This document shows positions 23,274 to 33,900 of a stretch of DNA of 60,000 nucleotides, in pieces. The stretch comes from Membranipora membranacea (Eukaryota > Bryozoa > Gymnolaemata > Cheilostomatida > Membraniporidae), in contig OU612074.1 in NCBI GenBank assembly GCA_914767715.1, positions 5,101,501-5,161,500 of the forward strand, written 5' to 3'. Position 1 is the stretch's first letter; each line of letters opens with the position of its first letter. The position numbers were made by a program, and so were the translations under genes. The notes below the pieces were generated by a model. That model was not told where the DNA came from and made no database searches. It saw only the letters and a program-made list of their open reading frames with translations.

Positions 23274-25170
23274 TTATTATTATTATTATTAGGAATACAA
23301 CAAAGTTGTATTCCTCTTGTTTTAGTAGGGTTTATTATTATTTTTATTATTATTGCAACACTTTTTAGCCTTCTATAAGTCAAGAACCACCAGGCAGAAT
23401 TCGATGCAGCTTCGTCACAACATAGTTCCATATGTCTAGATGAGAAATTACTAAACGAGTTTTTGAATTGTTATGTAACACTCGCTAATTAGACTAATTA
23501 GTGAAGGAGGTTTTGACGTTTATATTGATGATATCTTGAGAACAAATCATGCGATTGAGTTAAAACTTGGGATATGGGGGTTTTGACTTATACCGAATCT
23601 TATGAAATCATCAATTTTCATGTCACATGACCCGGTATACAAAATGGCCGCCATAAACAGTGAATTGCAGCTAACTAACAGTTCTTATGATGCGATTGAG
23701 TTAAAACTTGGGATATGGGGGTTTTGGCATACACTGAATCTTATCACATCATCAATTTTGATGTCACCTGACCCGAAATCCAATATGGCCGCCATTGACA
23801 GTTAATAACTGCCGATCAACAGTTCTTATCATGCAATTGAGTTATAACTTGGGATATGGGGGTTTTGGCATATACCGAATCGTATGACATCATCAATTTT
23901 AATGTCACATGACCCGAAATCCAATATGGCCGCCATAGAGAGTTAATTGCTGCCAATTAGCAGTTCTCATCATGCGATTAAGTTGAGACTTGGGATAATG
24001 GGGTTTCGGCATATACCGAGTCTTATGACATCATCAATTATGATGTCACATGACCTCGATATTCAAATATATCGGTTGTATTCCTTTATATTTGCTTGCA
24101 AATATGTTTACCGTTTCTAGTTATTATTATTATTATTCGTCTCGCAACACTTTTTGTAGCTTTTATAAGTCAAGAACTACCGGGCAGAATTTGCTGTTAC
24201 TTGGTCACAACATAGCTCCATATGTTTAGATGAGAAATTGCGAAATGAAATTTTAAAATGTTATGTAATACTTGCTAATTACACTAATTAGTGAAGGAGG
24301 ATTTGCCTTTTTTAACGTTTTTACCCAATTTCATTCTGTTATATGTCAAGAACTACTTGGCAGAATTCAATGATATATGGTCACAACATAGTCCCATATG
24401 TCAAGATGAGAAATTGCAAAACGAAATTTTGAAATGTTATGTAATATTTGCTAATTACACTAATTAGTGGAGGATGTTTTTTCGATTTTCTTTTGGTGAT
24501 ATCTTGAGAACAAATCATGCGATTGAGTTGAAACTTAGGATACAGAGGTTATGGCATATACCAAATCTTAGGACATCGTCAATTTTAATGTCACATGACC
24601 CGATATCCAAAATGGCCGCCAAAAACAGGAAATGGCTGCCGATTAACAGTTCTTAACATGCGATTGAGTTAAAACTTGGGATTTGGGGGTTTTGACTTAT
24701 ACCGAATCTTATGACATTATCAATTTTAATGTAACATGACCCGATATCCAAAATGGCCGCCATAAACAGGAAGTGGCTGCCGATTAACAGTTCTTATCAT
24801 ACTTTTGAGTTAAAACTTGGGATTTGGGGGTTTTGACCTATACCGAATATTATGACTTCATCAATTTTAAGGTCACATGACCCGAAATCCAAAATGGCCG
24901 CCATAGACAGTAGACTGCTGCCGATTAACAGTTCTCATCATGCGATTGAGTCAAAACTTGGGGTATGGGGGTTTTGGCATATACCAAATCTTATGATATC
25001 ATCAATTTTAATGTCACATGACCCGAAAACCGAAATGGCCACCATAGAGAGTTAATTGCTGCCGATAAGCAGTTCTCATCATACGATTGAGTTGAGACTT
25101 GGGATAAGGGGGTTTGGCATATACCGAGTCTCATTACATCATCACTTATGATGTCACTTGACCTCGATAT
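22842..25170 (+). repeat. 142-bp tandem units inside the Helentron-like elements
   Basis: Unit starts, marked by CATGCGATTGAGTT, fall near 22842, 22984, 23126; 23547, 23689, 23830, 23972; and 24516, 24657, 24799, 24940, 25079, spaced 139-142 bp. Most units contain CCAAAATGGCCGCC and GATGTCACATGACCCG. Confidence 0.9.
23291..24120 (+). mobile_element. Helentron-like element B, nested
   Basis: Starts AGGAATACAACAAAGTTGTA after a TTATTATT tract. It ends with GTTGTATTCCT, a hairpin ATATTTGC-TT-GCAAATAT (24088-24105) and CTAG at 24117-24120, with TTATTATT following. It contains four 142-bp units. Confidence 0.65.
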
Positions 25171-25228
25171 TCAAATTTAATGGTTGTATTCCTTTATATT
25201 TGCTTGCAAATATTTTTACCGTTTCTAG

Positions 25229-26057
25229 TTAATATTGTTGTGAGAACTTTCAAGAGTTTAGAAAATCAATATTTATTAACTACTGCTACATCAACCTAAT
25301 TGAGGTGAGATTTAGTTAGGATAATCAGAGTATGAGACTGCGAAGGAAGGGACAATCCAGCTATGTGAGTCTGTATCCTGCATAGACTTGAAAATAAAAC
25401 TATGTTATTTAACCCTAAAACAATCTCTGTGTTAGCAACGGTGGCAATGTTTTGCAACGGTAATAATATAAGCTGTAGAATGTGAGTGTATGAATCCAAG
25501 TAAGTAGTACCAAGCTCGCAAAATAGCACCTGCAACTCAATTTTCTGAGAATGGTGAGAGAATGGTGTCAGTTTGCATTGCTATGAACTGAAAGCCATGC
25601 TCCCTAGCTAGCTAAGAGGCACTAGGCTACAGAGGAGGCAGTTGCGACAAACTCATGTAGGCATTTTTCTAAAGCTGCAATGTCACTGATCTGTTACTTC
25701 ATTACTTAATGTACCACTCTGTACCTTTATGAATGGCAGCTCCCTGACAGTGTTTATCAGCGAACATATTTCATTATGTTATATACAACAGTATTTTTAT
25801 AGATCAAATCAAGACTAGCTCAGCTAAATGACCCTGTATCAAGGCTGTCTCCGTCTAGAGTGTTCACCTAGCTATCTATACAGTTACTGGGTAAACAAAA
25901 TACCAATCACATTCTAGCCATTCCATTAACGTGTCAACCTGAACTTGCGCTTACAAAATCCTGTAATGACTCACTGATGTGTTTTGTCTATAGTGCTAAT
26001 CAAAGTTTGATTATTGCTGATCAAAATCAATGGATGACGTCAGCAGGATAGGATGGC
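25229..26057. other. Intergenic, no gene seen
   Basis: AT-rich. One 79-codon minus ORF (25296-25535) has no motif and no splice support. Confidence 0.5.
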
Positions 26058-26369
26058 TCAGTACAGTATAACTGGAGCACTAGTCCGCAACAACTTGGCC
26101 CCTTCAAAACTTGGCCCGTCAAACATGGTACCGTCCAAACTAGGCCCTGTCCAAACTTTTCTGCTTTGAGATCTGTGTGTAATAAAGGAGGTGAAGATTT
26201 TCAGACTTGTTACATTTCCTGTTGTTGCATGGAGCATGGGTGAAGGGGAAACATACTGGATATCTTTGAAGATGAGAACAGCAGTAAAAAACCCATTGTA
26301 TGAAAGCTGTCCAGATGCACTAATGACAATGAATAGCAAGAAATACTGAAAACAGAATGTTGTATCCAT
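26058..26369 (-). CDS. Possible small secreted protein, 103 residues, unknown
   Basis: An ATG-initiated minus-strand ORF begins MDTTFCFQYFLLFIVISASG, a good signal peptide, followed by QLSYNG. The C-terminal third has imperfect repeats (GPSLDGTMFDGPSFEGAKLL). It is divergent from the Gly/His-rich gene, with about 320 bp between its start and that gene's TATA box. No family recognised and no TATA box seen. The ORF could be chance. Confidence 0.3.
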   Translation of the reverse strand: MDTTFCFQYFLLFIVISASGQLSYNGFFTAVLIFKDIQYVSPSPMLHATTGNVTSLKIFTSFITHRSQSRKVWTGPSLDGTMFDGPSFEGAKLLRTSAPVILY

Positions 26370-26687
26370 AAAATTATGCCTAAAAATAAATTTGATTAAT
26401 TCACATCATTTCAGGAGAGCTACAACATCATGGAGCATCCCAGAGCCACAGTGGCCTTCATGTTTTATCTTGTCTTATGAAGGGGACTGAGATAGATGAT
26501 GGCATAAATCTGTAAGAATACAGGCAGTATACGGCACCAATCGGCCTCAATGTTTCAGAGCCTCAGCAAAACGCTGGATGATCGCAAATACTAGCTTTGT
26601 TATCAGGCTTTTTGCAATATCTGTCCAAAAATGTAAAATGATATGATGGTAGGAACGCATCCTTTCCGTAGCCTAGAGACACAGTGG

Positions 26688-26694
26688 TATAAAA
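26688..26694 (+). promoter_or_regulatory. TATA box of the Gly/His-rich gene
   Basis: TATAAAA 69 bp before the chosen ATG. Its position makes the upstream in-frame ATG at 26643 unlikely to be used, because that lies before the TATA box. Confidence 0.6.
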
Positions 26695-26756
26695 TCACAG
26701 TTGGCTCATTTCGAATGTCATTTGGAACTGTTTGCTTGGCTATCCAACTTATAAAC

Positions 26757-27287
26757 ATGCGAGCTCTGTCTTTTCCAATCCTACTTGCTGTGGCCAGTGC
26801 TGTTAGAGTACAGGTTAGACAACTTCCACCTATTGTTCCAGCTATGGTAACGACCACTACAACTGAAGCACCAACCACTGCTGGACATAATTGGGGTGGA
26901 CATCATCATAAGGGTGGCTGGGGTGGACACCACGGAGGAGGCGGCCATATTGGAGGAGGCGGCCATATTGGAGGAGGCGGCCATATTGGAGGAGGCGGCC
27001 ATATTGGAGGAGGCGGCCATATTGGAGGAGGCGGCCGTATTGGAGGAGGCGGCCATATTGGTGGAGGCTTCCATATGGGAGGTGGTGGCCACATTGGCGG
27101 AGGTGGCTATTTTGAAGGAGGTGGCAACTTTGGAGGACACGGCGATAGCGAAGGACACGGCCATATTGGAGCTGGTGGCTTTATTGGAGGAGGTGGGAGA
27201 ATTGGAGGTGGTGCCCATATTGGAGGTGGTGCCCATATTGGAGGAGGTGGCCATTTCAGAGGACGCCACTTCAGAGGAGGCCATTAG
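26757..27287 (+). CDS. Secreted Gly/His-rich repeat protein, 176 residues
   Basis: Starting at the ATG after the TATA box gives MRALSFPILLAVASA, a signal peptide, then VRVQVRQLPPIVPAM. A Thr-rich linker (TTTTTEAPTT) suited to O-glycosylation follows. The rest is HNWGGHHHKGGWGGHHGGG and at least seven near-identical GGGGHI repeats, which become more diverse (FHMGGG, YFEGGG, NFGGHG) toward RGRHFRGGH at the end. No cysteines, no introns in the coding part. The regularly spaced His on a Gly backbone suggests metal binding or a structural/adhesive matrix role; that is inference from composition only. Antisense frames across the repeat are open only because of the repeat. Confidence 0.65.
   Translation: MRALSFPILLAVASAVRVQVRQLPPIVPAMVTTTTTEAPTTAGHNWGGHHHKGGWGGHHGGGGHIGGGGHIGGGGHIGGGGHIGGGGHIGGGGRIGGGGHIGGGFHMGGGGHIGGGGYFEGGGNFGGHGDSEGHGHIGAGGFIGGGGRIGGGAHIGGGAHIGGGGHFRGRHFRGGH
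26935..27062 (+). repeat. 18-bp coding minisatellite
   Basis: About seven copies of GGAGGAGGCGGCCATATT, nearly identical, inside the Gly/His-rich gene. Low divergence indicates recent expansion. Confidence 0.9.
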
Positions 27288-30112
27288 ACTGGACAAATTT
27301 GGTGTAAGTTTCCAGTTAGATGCAACATGGCCTACTAACATTATATTCTCTGTTATACAACTTTTGCTAAAACCTTTGTTGAAGCCATATAATTTCAATC
27401 AGTTTTAACTCATTTGTGAAATTATTGTAAACTAAATTGGACTGTTCAATATTAGCTTCACAGCTACTGGTATCATATTTTTTTCTGAAGTGTCTTTCCT
27501 ATTGTGCCATGAACATGTTCGATATCCTAGATTAATAGGATAATACGTGGATGGTCAATGAAAATTATTTAAAAACTTTCCTATTTGACTTACTGCCGAG
27601 CAAGCGAGCAATACAAGCAGCACATTAGATCTCTATGCACCTTCATCATCATATGAGATATTCATTACACTGTAGTTATAGACCGGCAAAGTTTTTTGTG
27701 CTCTGTGTGTACAAAATTCTAAAAAACATGAAGCAAAACTTGGACACACACCTTGCATGCTAGTTTGAGCCCCCCCAACCCCCAACCCCCAACCCCTATC
27801 CAATCCTCCCTTTCGAACGCTCCCTCTGGCTTGAATTTTAAGATAGAGATTTGTTAATAAAAGCTCATTTGTCTCTAATTTTTCATTTGCAGACTAGGAG
27901 ATAAAAGTGCTAGCTGAATGAAGATTCAAAGATTAGATTGATTGCTGAAAACATCAGATGAGGTTGAACAAAAAATTACAGCATTCTTGCAATCTGTACA
28001 CTTTTCTCATTTCATTTTAATAAAATGTTGGCTCCACATCTAAAAACATCGCTTCTATTGGAAAATTCATCGCAAAATATGACATACTTCTACAGAACTC
28101 AACTAACTCTCGTAGCTAATAAATACTGTTGTGGTTGCTCAGGACCGTAGTTTAGGATCAATGGAAGGGGAGGCAGAAACCCTTGAGGGTGTGAAGTAAC
28201 TCCAGGTTGGGTGTTATAAGCTCATCCTGTGGAGTCAAATCCCCAGCCTCCAAAGCATTTGAATGATATAAATAATAATAAATAAATAAATAATAAATGG
28301 AATATTCAGTTACAGCATGTATAGTCCACTCTATTGAGCATCCTAGGGGAGGCAGAGCGTCCCTGCCTCCTCTAGGACTATGGGCCTGTTGCTACTTTTG
28401 CATGATGACCTTCTAAACAAAATAAACAGTTCAATTTATTGTCATGCATTTACAGCAATATTTTTGAGAACATAGCTTAAATTTGCACATATAGCTCATT
28501 GGTCTAAACTGTAAAATGTAGTGATAGACATGCCCACGAAAAGCGTTAAATTTTTTTCCCATGCGTTGACAATGCCAAACAGCGCTAACGATGCATGTAT
28601 TCAGAGACCAGTATGTTGGTGGTGTGCAATAGCATTTCAACCTATGCTTCTACCATTAGCCAGTTTGACACTATAGAGTGCATTTGGTTGGTCATCTCTC
28701 CTTACTCATTGCTCATTGGTCAGTTACTTAGCAACATTGTCACAAGGTATGGAAAGTAGATACCATGTAGCCATTAAAGCCACACCCACGAGTTGCCTGG
28801 GAAGACAATTCCACGCATTTCATGAGCCTGTCCATCAAGACCTCAATGGTCATCCTCAGCCAATTATAAAGCTTGCATTGTGGTGACACTTCCAAAGATG
28901 AGGATGCATTCGTTTGCACCTTTGTCAGAAAATTCCAAGATGCAATTTACACTGCAATGACTTGGTTGATTTGGAACTAAATAGCGAAAACGATAGCTGC
29001 TCATATGGTCTTTTAGGATCTGAAATAACATTTTTATGATGAGTAAACATTTCATGTGGAATTCTTTTTTGATTTCCCTTCCTTTGCTTCTGTTGAGACG
29101 TTCCGGAACTTTTTCTCTATTAAACTGATTGAAATAATGCACATGATCACTCCTTCTCTGATTTAAGGTGAATTTCTGATCAAGAATCCCACAATGCATC
29201 AAAACTCCAAGCAAGCAGATACTATGACTCGTGTCATCCAAAATTGAACTCAGACTACCATCGAAAAGAAGTTTTCCCTCAGCCTACCTTTATGATTTCT
29301 CTTGTCGCACAACGCTATCATATTCTCACTTTTATTGCACAAGACACATCTACGCCTGTGTTTTATCTAATAAGTAAGAGAACGTAACATAAAAAACATA
29401 AAATTAAAATTTCGCAAGCACCTCATTGTCAGCTCGGTAGATGTTCTGCTGATCTTCTCGCATATTCACTTTCACTTGGATAGCGCAGTGATATATATTT
29501 TACGTTAATGCATTACCGCAGACTTTTTGTGGTTATAAATAAGATGGTAAGGTAAAGCAACATTAATGTAATAAGATCTTCAGTGAGTCCAACTTAGGTA
29601 TCAATCAATATTCACTAAAGATAGTCATAATCCAATCAGTGATCCTGAATAACACACATGCCTAGTTTAATCGCTCAGGGCAGGATGCTGGTAGAGGCAA
29701 CTCATTATCAACCATCGACTACACACAGGCTAAATTAGTTAGGATGTAGGTGATTTGGTGGGAATATGAAACTCCGAGTAGTCTTCCCTCGAGAAAAGGG
29801 CAGACAACTCTGGCTTTTATTCAATCCTTTTTTATTGAGGAATTAAAAGGAAAGTAGTATAATAGCAATCTCCACTTTTCTCACCACACATTCAAGACTT
29901 TGCTGTTTGCTAAACTCTATCAGAGGTTAGTAAACCACGAGCTAACCATCGTTACAATCAAAGTACATCCAATTTGTCGCAAATTGAAGTTATAGAGACG
30001 CCAAACAAGAAATGATCTCTGATCGTCAATCATTTATTGGAGACATTAGAGCTGGTCATTCCCTGTATTAATCTGGTTACACCCTTTATTACATAGCTGA
30101 CCTAGAACATAT
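27288..30112. other. Intergenic, no confident gene
   Basis: Contains a CCCCCAA-type run near 27770-27797 and an AATAAATA microsatellite near 28266-28298. A 125-codon minus ORF at 28864-29241 includes an acceptor-like TTATTTCAG at about 29020 but has no recognisable domain. Nothing else seen. Confidence 0.4.
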
Positions 30113-30114
30113 TT

Positions 30115-30385
30115 ATGCTCAGGTAGCTCAGTTGGTTAGAGCCCCTGCCCTCTATACGTGCAAGCGCTGAAGGTCTCGGGTTCGAATCCTGCTGCAGTGC
30201 ACTGACTACTGGGCTCAATTGACGCGCCAGGTGTGCTCCGACCTGCCTGCAAACTGAGAGCAGTTTGGCGCTGAGTATAGCGTCCGCGCCCTTAAGGCAC
30301 CTGTATTTCTCAGTCTTTGGACGGAGCCAAACTTTCAATTTTGACCCACATTTTTTTTGATAGCCATAGCCATAGCCATAGCCCG
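30115..30385 (+). mobile_element. tRNA-derived SINE, copy 2, with ATAGCC tail
   Basis: Box A TAGCTCAGTTGGTTAGAGC and box B GGTTCGAATCC (30179-30189) are intact. The body reads CAGGTGTGCTCCGACCTGCC, as in the copy at 20435. It ends in a short (ATAGCC)n tail. It is better preserved than copy 1. Confidence 0.85.
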
Positions 30386-30969
30386 ACATTAAAGGTTCGA
30401 TATATACACAACTAAGATAAAGCAGATTTGTATAGTGTCTTGTTGAGTGAACTGCTGTGAGATATTCTGGGTTGTGCCCCCACAAAGAACTTACACTTGC
30501 TCGCTGCAGTGCTGTTGTGATTTACAACAGTTTTATATATGCAGAGCATAGCAAAGGTTACTCTATGAATACTGCCTGGGTAATTTTATGTTCATAGTAT
30601 ACCAGAGATATGAATTTTGTTGTTGAGTCTATTTGTTTGTCTAAACTAATCTTGATTGTCAAGAACACTACAGCCTTTCACAGATCCTGCTATAAATTGC
30701 CAGTATAATATAAAACAATACAATAAACATATTCAATACTACCAGTCAATTAGCTCTAATCTGATAATTACCAACAAAGGCGTTATGGATTTTAAATCAC
30801 TTTGCATGCATTAATTTCATTTAAAGGTTTAATCTCAGTATAGAGCATTTTTGTACTACTATAGATTGCTAGTCAAACCAATTTTAGTTGAGCAAAATCC
30901 AGGAAGCTGACTGTCTGAGCGGTCGGACAGCTATTTTCGCTCAAACTTCAGATTTGATTGCTGCTGGAG

Positions 30970-33900
30970 ATGGCTGTAACACAAAGACCCAAAGCGCTGC
31001 TATGTGGGACAGCTGCGATAGCAGTTATAATATCAACTGTATCAATACTCAATTACTATCCTACTGTAACTTCTATTAAACCAGTGTATCAAATAATCGA
31101 GCAGCACCAAAACAGCAGTGACAACAGTGACAGGAGTGACAACAATGACAACCGTAAATCAGTTAAAGCTACCGATCCTTCTGTACGGCTGCCGGAGACA
31201 AATGCACAAGGCTTGAATGAGAGATTATTGAGGGGTGAGCCAATAGTGGATTTAATCCCCTGTCCAGCAGAGATGGGATCTAATCTAAAGTGTCAGAACT
31301 ACACACCGGACTGGAGAGATGAGGAGGATATACAATCTCTGTTAGAAAGGAGAATCAACAGAGTCAGGTCAGTAGAGTCAGACACTCAACCGCCAGATGG
31401 TGGGATATGTGTGGTGGCCTAATCACACCGGCAGAGATTTCGACCTCAGAGGATCCTCAATCCACCTGAGGATCAGCTTAGGCTTATATATTAGTAATAT
31501 AACGTCATGCAAACCGCTCTGCACTCCGAGATTGAATCCGTTGATAAAATCTTGGAGGATCGCCGAGGACTGCTGTCAGCACATATGTTATGTTATGTTA
31601 TGTTACATTAGCAAACCTCTGAGGTTACAACCGCTAAGGGTTTCTTTTACCATAGGATAGTTGAACTCCTCATCAAATTGCTTGTTGAATTTTGTTTAGG
31701 TAGGTGCATCAGCGCTGGAGATGCTGAGGTGGGAGGTTCTCTCCATGAATTTTTATTTCCTGTTAAATGTGCAATATTTTTCAGTATCATTTAGTCATCG
31801 GCCACAGTGACACCCCTTCACCTCTTATCCTCAACAAATCATGTGGTGCAGGTGACTAAGTAGGGGTCCAGGGATAGCTAAGTGGTAGTGGCGTGTGACT
31901 TGGGATCAACCGGGTGCACTGTTTGTCCACCTGATATGGCTATGGCGGGCCATTCACCCTAGCCAACCTGAAACAATTAATGGGGGCGGACTGGCACATG
32001 CTCACAATCTTCAGAAACTGAAGCGGGCATCACTCGGTACAAAATGAAACAAGGTACAAAGGTGTACTACACAGACAAAAAAATATCTAATTATTTTTTA
32101 TTCGTTTTGCATGGGACATTTCTGTCACAGTGTTGAGTAATGTGATATGAAAGGTATGAAAAGCATAGTCACAACTAGCAGAAAATTACCATGCAAATGT
32201 ATTTTATAATCAGGTCCTCATGTTGTGTTATTGTATACAGGAGGATCTGTGATCATTACTACCCGTACATGTTCAACCTGTCACTGTCATCTGTATATGG
32301 ACGATCTGAGAGCAAACCAGGCAGGCAAGGTCATACTGTAAGTATAGATGCCATATGGGAGTGCAGACTTTCGCCCACACTAGGGGAGGATTAAAACCTT
32401 TTTTATGAGGAGGGTTGGTGTACATGACCCCAACAGAAGGCTATCTTTCTTTCATAACATCCCCTGCTCAATTTATGCTTCATGAAAATAAACAAGTAAC
32501 TATCAGCAGTTGCCACTCAGTGAATTAGATTAGGGCCGAGGAATGCGATAGATATTTTTTCCCTTTGGCATTACATTTTGAAATTGAGACTTATTTCCAA
32601 TTTGTTGGTTATTGAAGTCATCGTCCAAAAGTATATGAGCATTGTTCAATGGATTATTGAGTGACTTGCACAGTATGAGCAGAATAAGATTTTGGTATTG
32701 GCGCAGCCCTAAAATCAGGAAAAATCAAAAATTAGTTTTCAGAGATGTCTTCCATAGTTTGTCCATCATTTTAAAAAGTCCCCTTCAAGAGTAAGTGGCC
32801 GGGAAGATTTGGTCAAAAGTTAAGGTGCCTAGCTGAAGCAGGACTGGAAATAATTGAAAGAACATTTTCTTATTATGTTAACCATTGCAATGATGGCGCA
32901 TTTGATTCACTGTGCATTGATTAGAAAGGTTAATAATGCGATGAATACAAACAATGTTTAGAATTTGTAGTTGAAAGTTGTGGGACAGAAAATATAATTT
33001 ATCAGAATTAATACAAACACAATACAATTGACAATTTGACACTGTGAATAAACTTTAAAATATTTGACTATTATAGTATTTAATCCAGACATGTATTAGG
33101 AGTAAATGTAACGCTAAAACAGCATCAGCTAAAACATCAATAATGCGAAAATTTATTCTTAATATTAGGATTAAATATCTGGGTGACACAAAGCATTTCG
33201 GTTCCATAATAATTATTACATTGCTGAGAATGACCTAATAAAAACTTGTACAATGTACAGTACCAATGATATCATACAATGAGTGGTTTTGACATTTGTC
33301 TTTGACATAGCACATTTGAATCTAGTCTTTTCTGTCTTGTCACACATTTAAATCTAAGTTACAAGGTTTTGAGTGATTGAGAAATTCACATTATGTGTAC
33401 AATTAACTTACATCTACATAGGGAGGTATGCTTGTAAGCTATCTCTTGTGTAAAGGGGAATAAATAAAACTTCTGTCATACCAAAAAATTAGGAATTTGA
33501 CAAATGGCAAATTGCAAATAGGCTCTTAGCTTAAATTTCGAAGTTGACACTGTACATTTGGCACATTATGGATAAACAACTCCGAATACATTAAATCCTG
33601 CAGTATTCTCATCATAAGTTTTAGTTGTATTGATCTTTTTTTGTAGCATTGTTTGGTGAATGAGAGACTAAATATCACCTTCTGTTGGATGCCTAAAATG
33701 GGTTCTCAATTTTGGTTGAGAGCTTGGCCTGCTCTGAACAATGCGCCGAGTACCCTGCTAGAGAAACCTTCACCACATCAGCGGTACACATTGCTGCTAA
33801 AGAATGTCTTTTCTAATCATGTAAGCTATATACTCTGATGTTTATTGCAATAGTTCTGTACTTACATAAACAACTTGCTTGTGAATAATGCTCGAACTTT

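Larger units (their letters stand above)
22361..25228 (+). mobile_element. Outer Helentron-like element C, interrupted by two others
   Basis: The 5' piece, 22361-22406, starts with the palindrome AGGAATACAAC..GTTGTATTTCT. The rest resumes at 24121 and ends with GTTGTATTCCT, a hairpin ATATTTGC-TT-GCAAATAT (25196-25213), then 11 nt and CTAG (25225-25228). It is flanked by T on both sides. The 5' palindrome arm and the 3' GTTGTATTCCT form inverted subterminal repeats. It carries five tandem 142-bp units. No Rep/helicase ORF is present. Structure matches non-autonomous Helentrons (HINE type) by rule, not by homology search. Confidence 0.65.

Noticed and set aside
22842-25170. CRISPR-like array
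   Set aside because: The units are 142-bp contiguous tandem repeats inside transposable elements in a eukaryotic genome, with no repeat-spacer structure.
26781-27408. Open frames on both strands across the Gly/His repeat
   Set aside because: Created by the 18-bp repeat. The frame with a TATA box, signal peptide and stop is the one at 26757-27287.
27770-27797. Interstitial telomere-like CCCCCAA run
   Set aside because: Only three to four units and not a perfect telomeric motif; treated as simple sequence.
28864-29241. 125-codon minus ORF
   Set aside because: No domain, no conserved neighbour. An acceptor-like site inside it opens a second frame equally well, so neither reading is supported.
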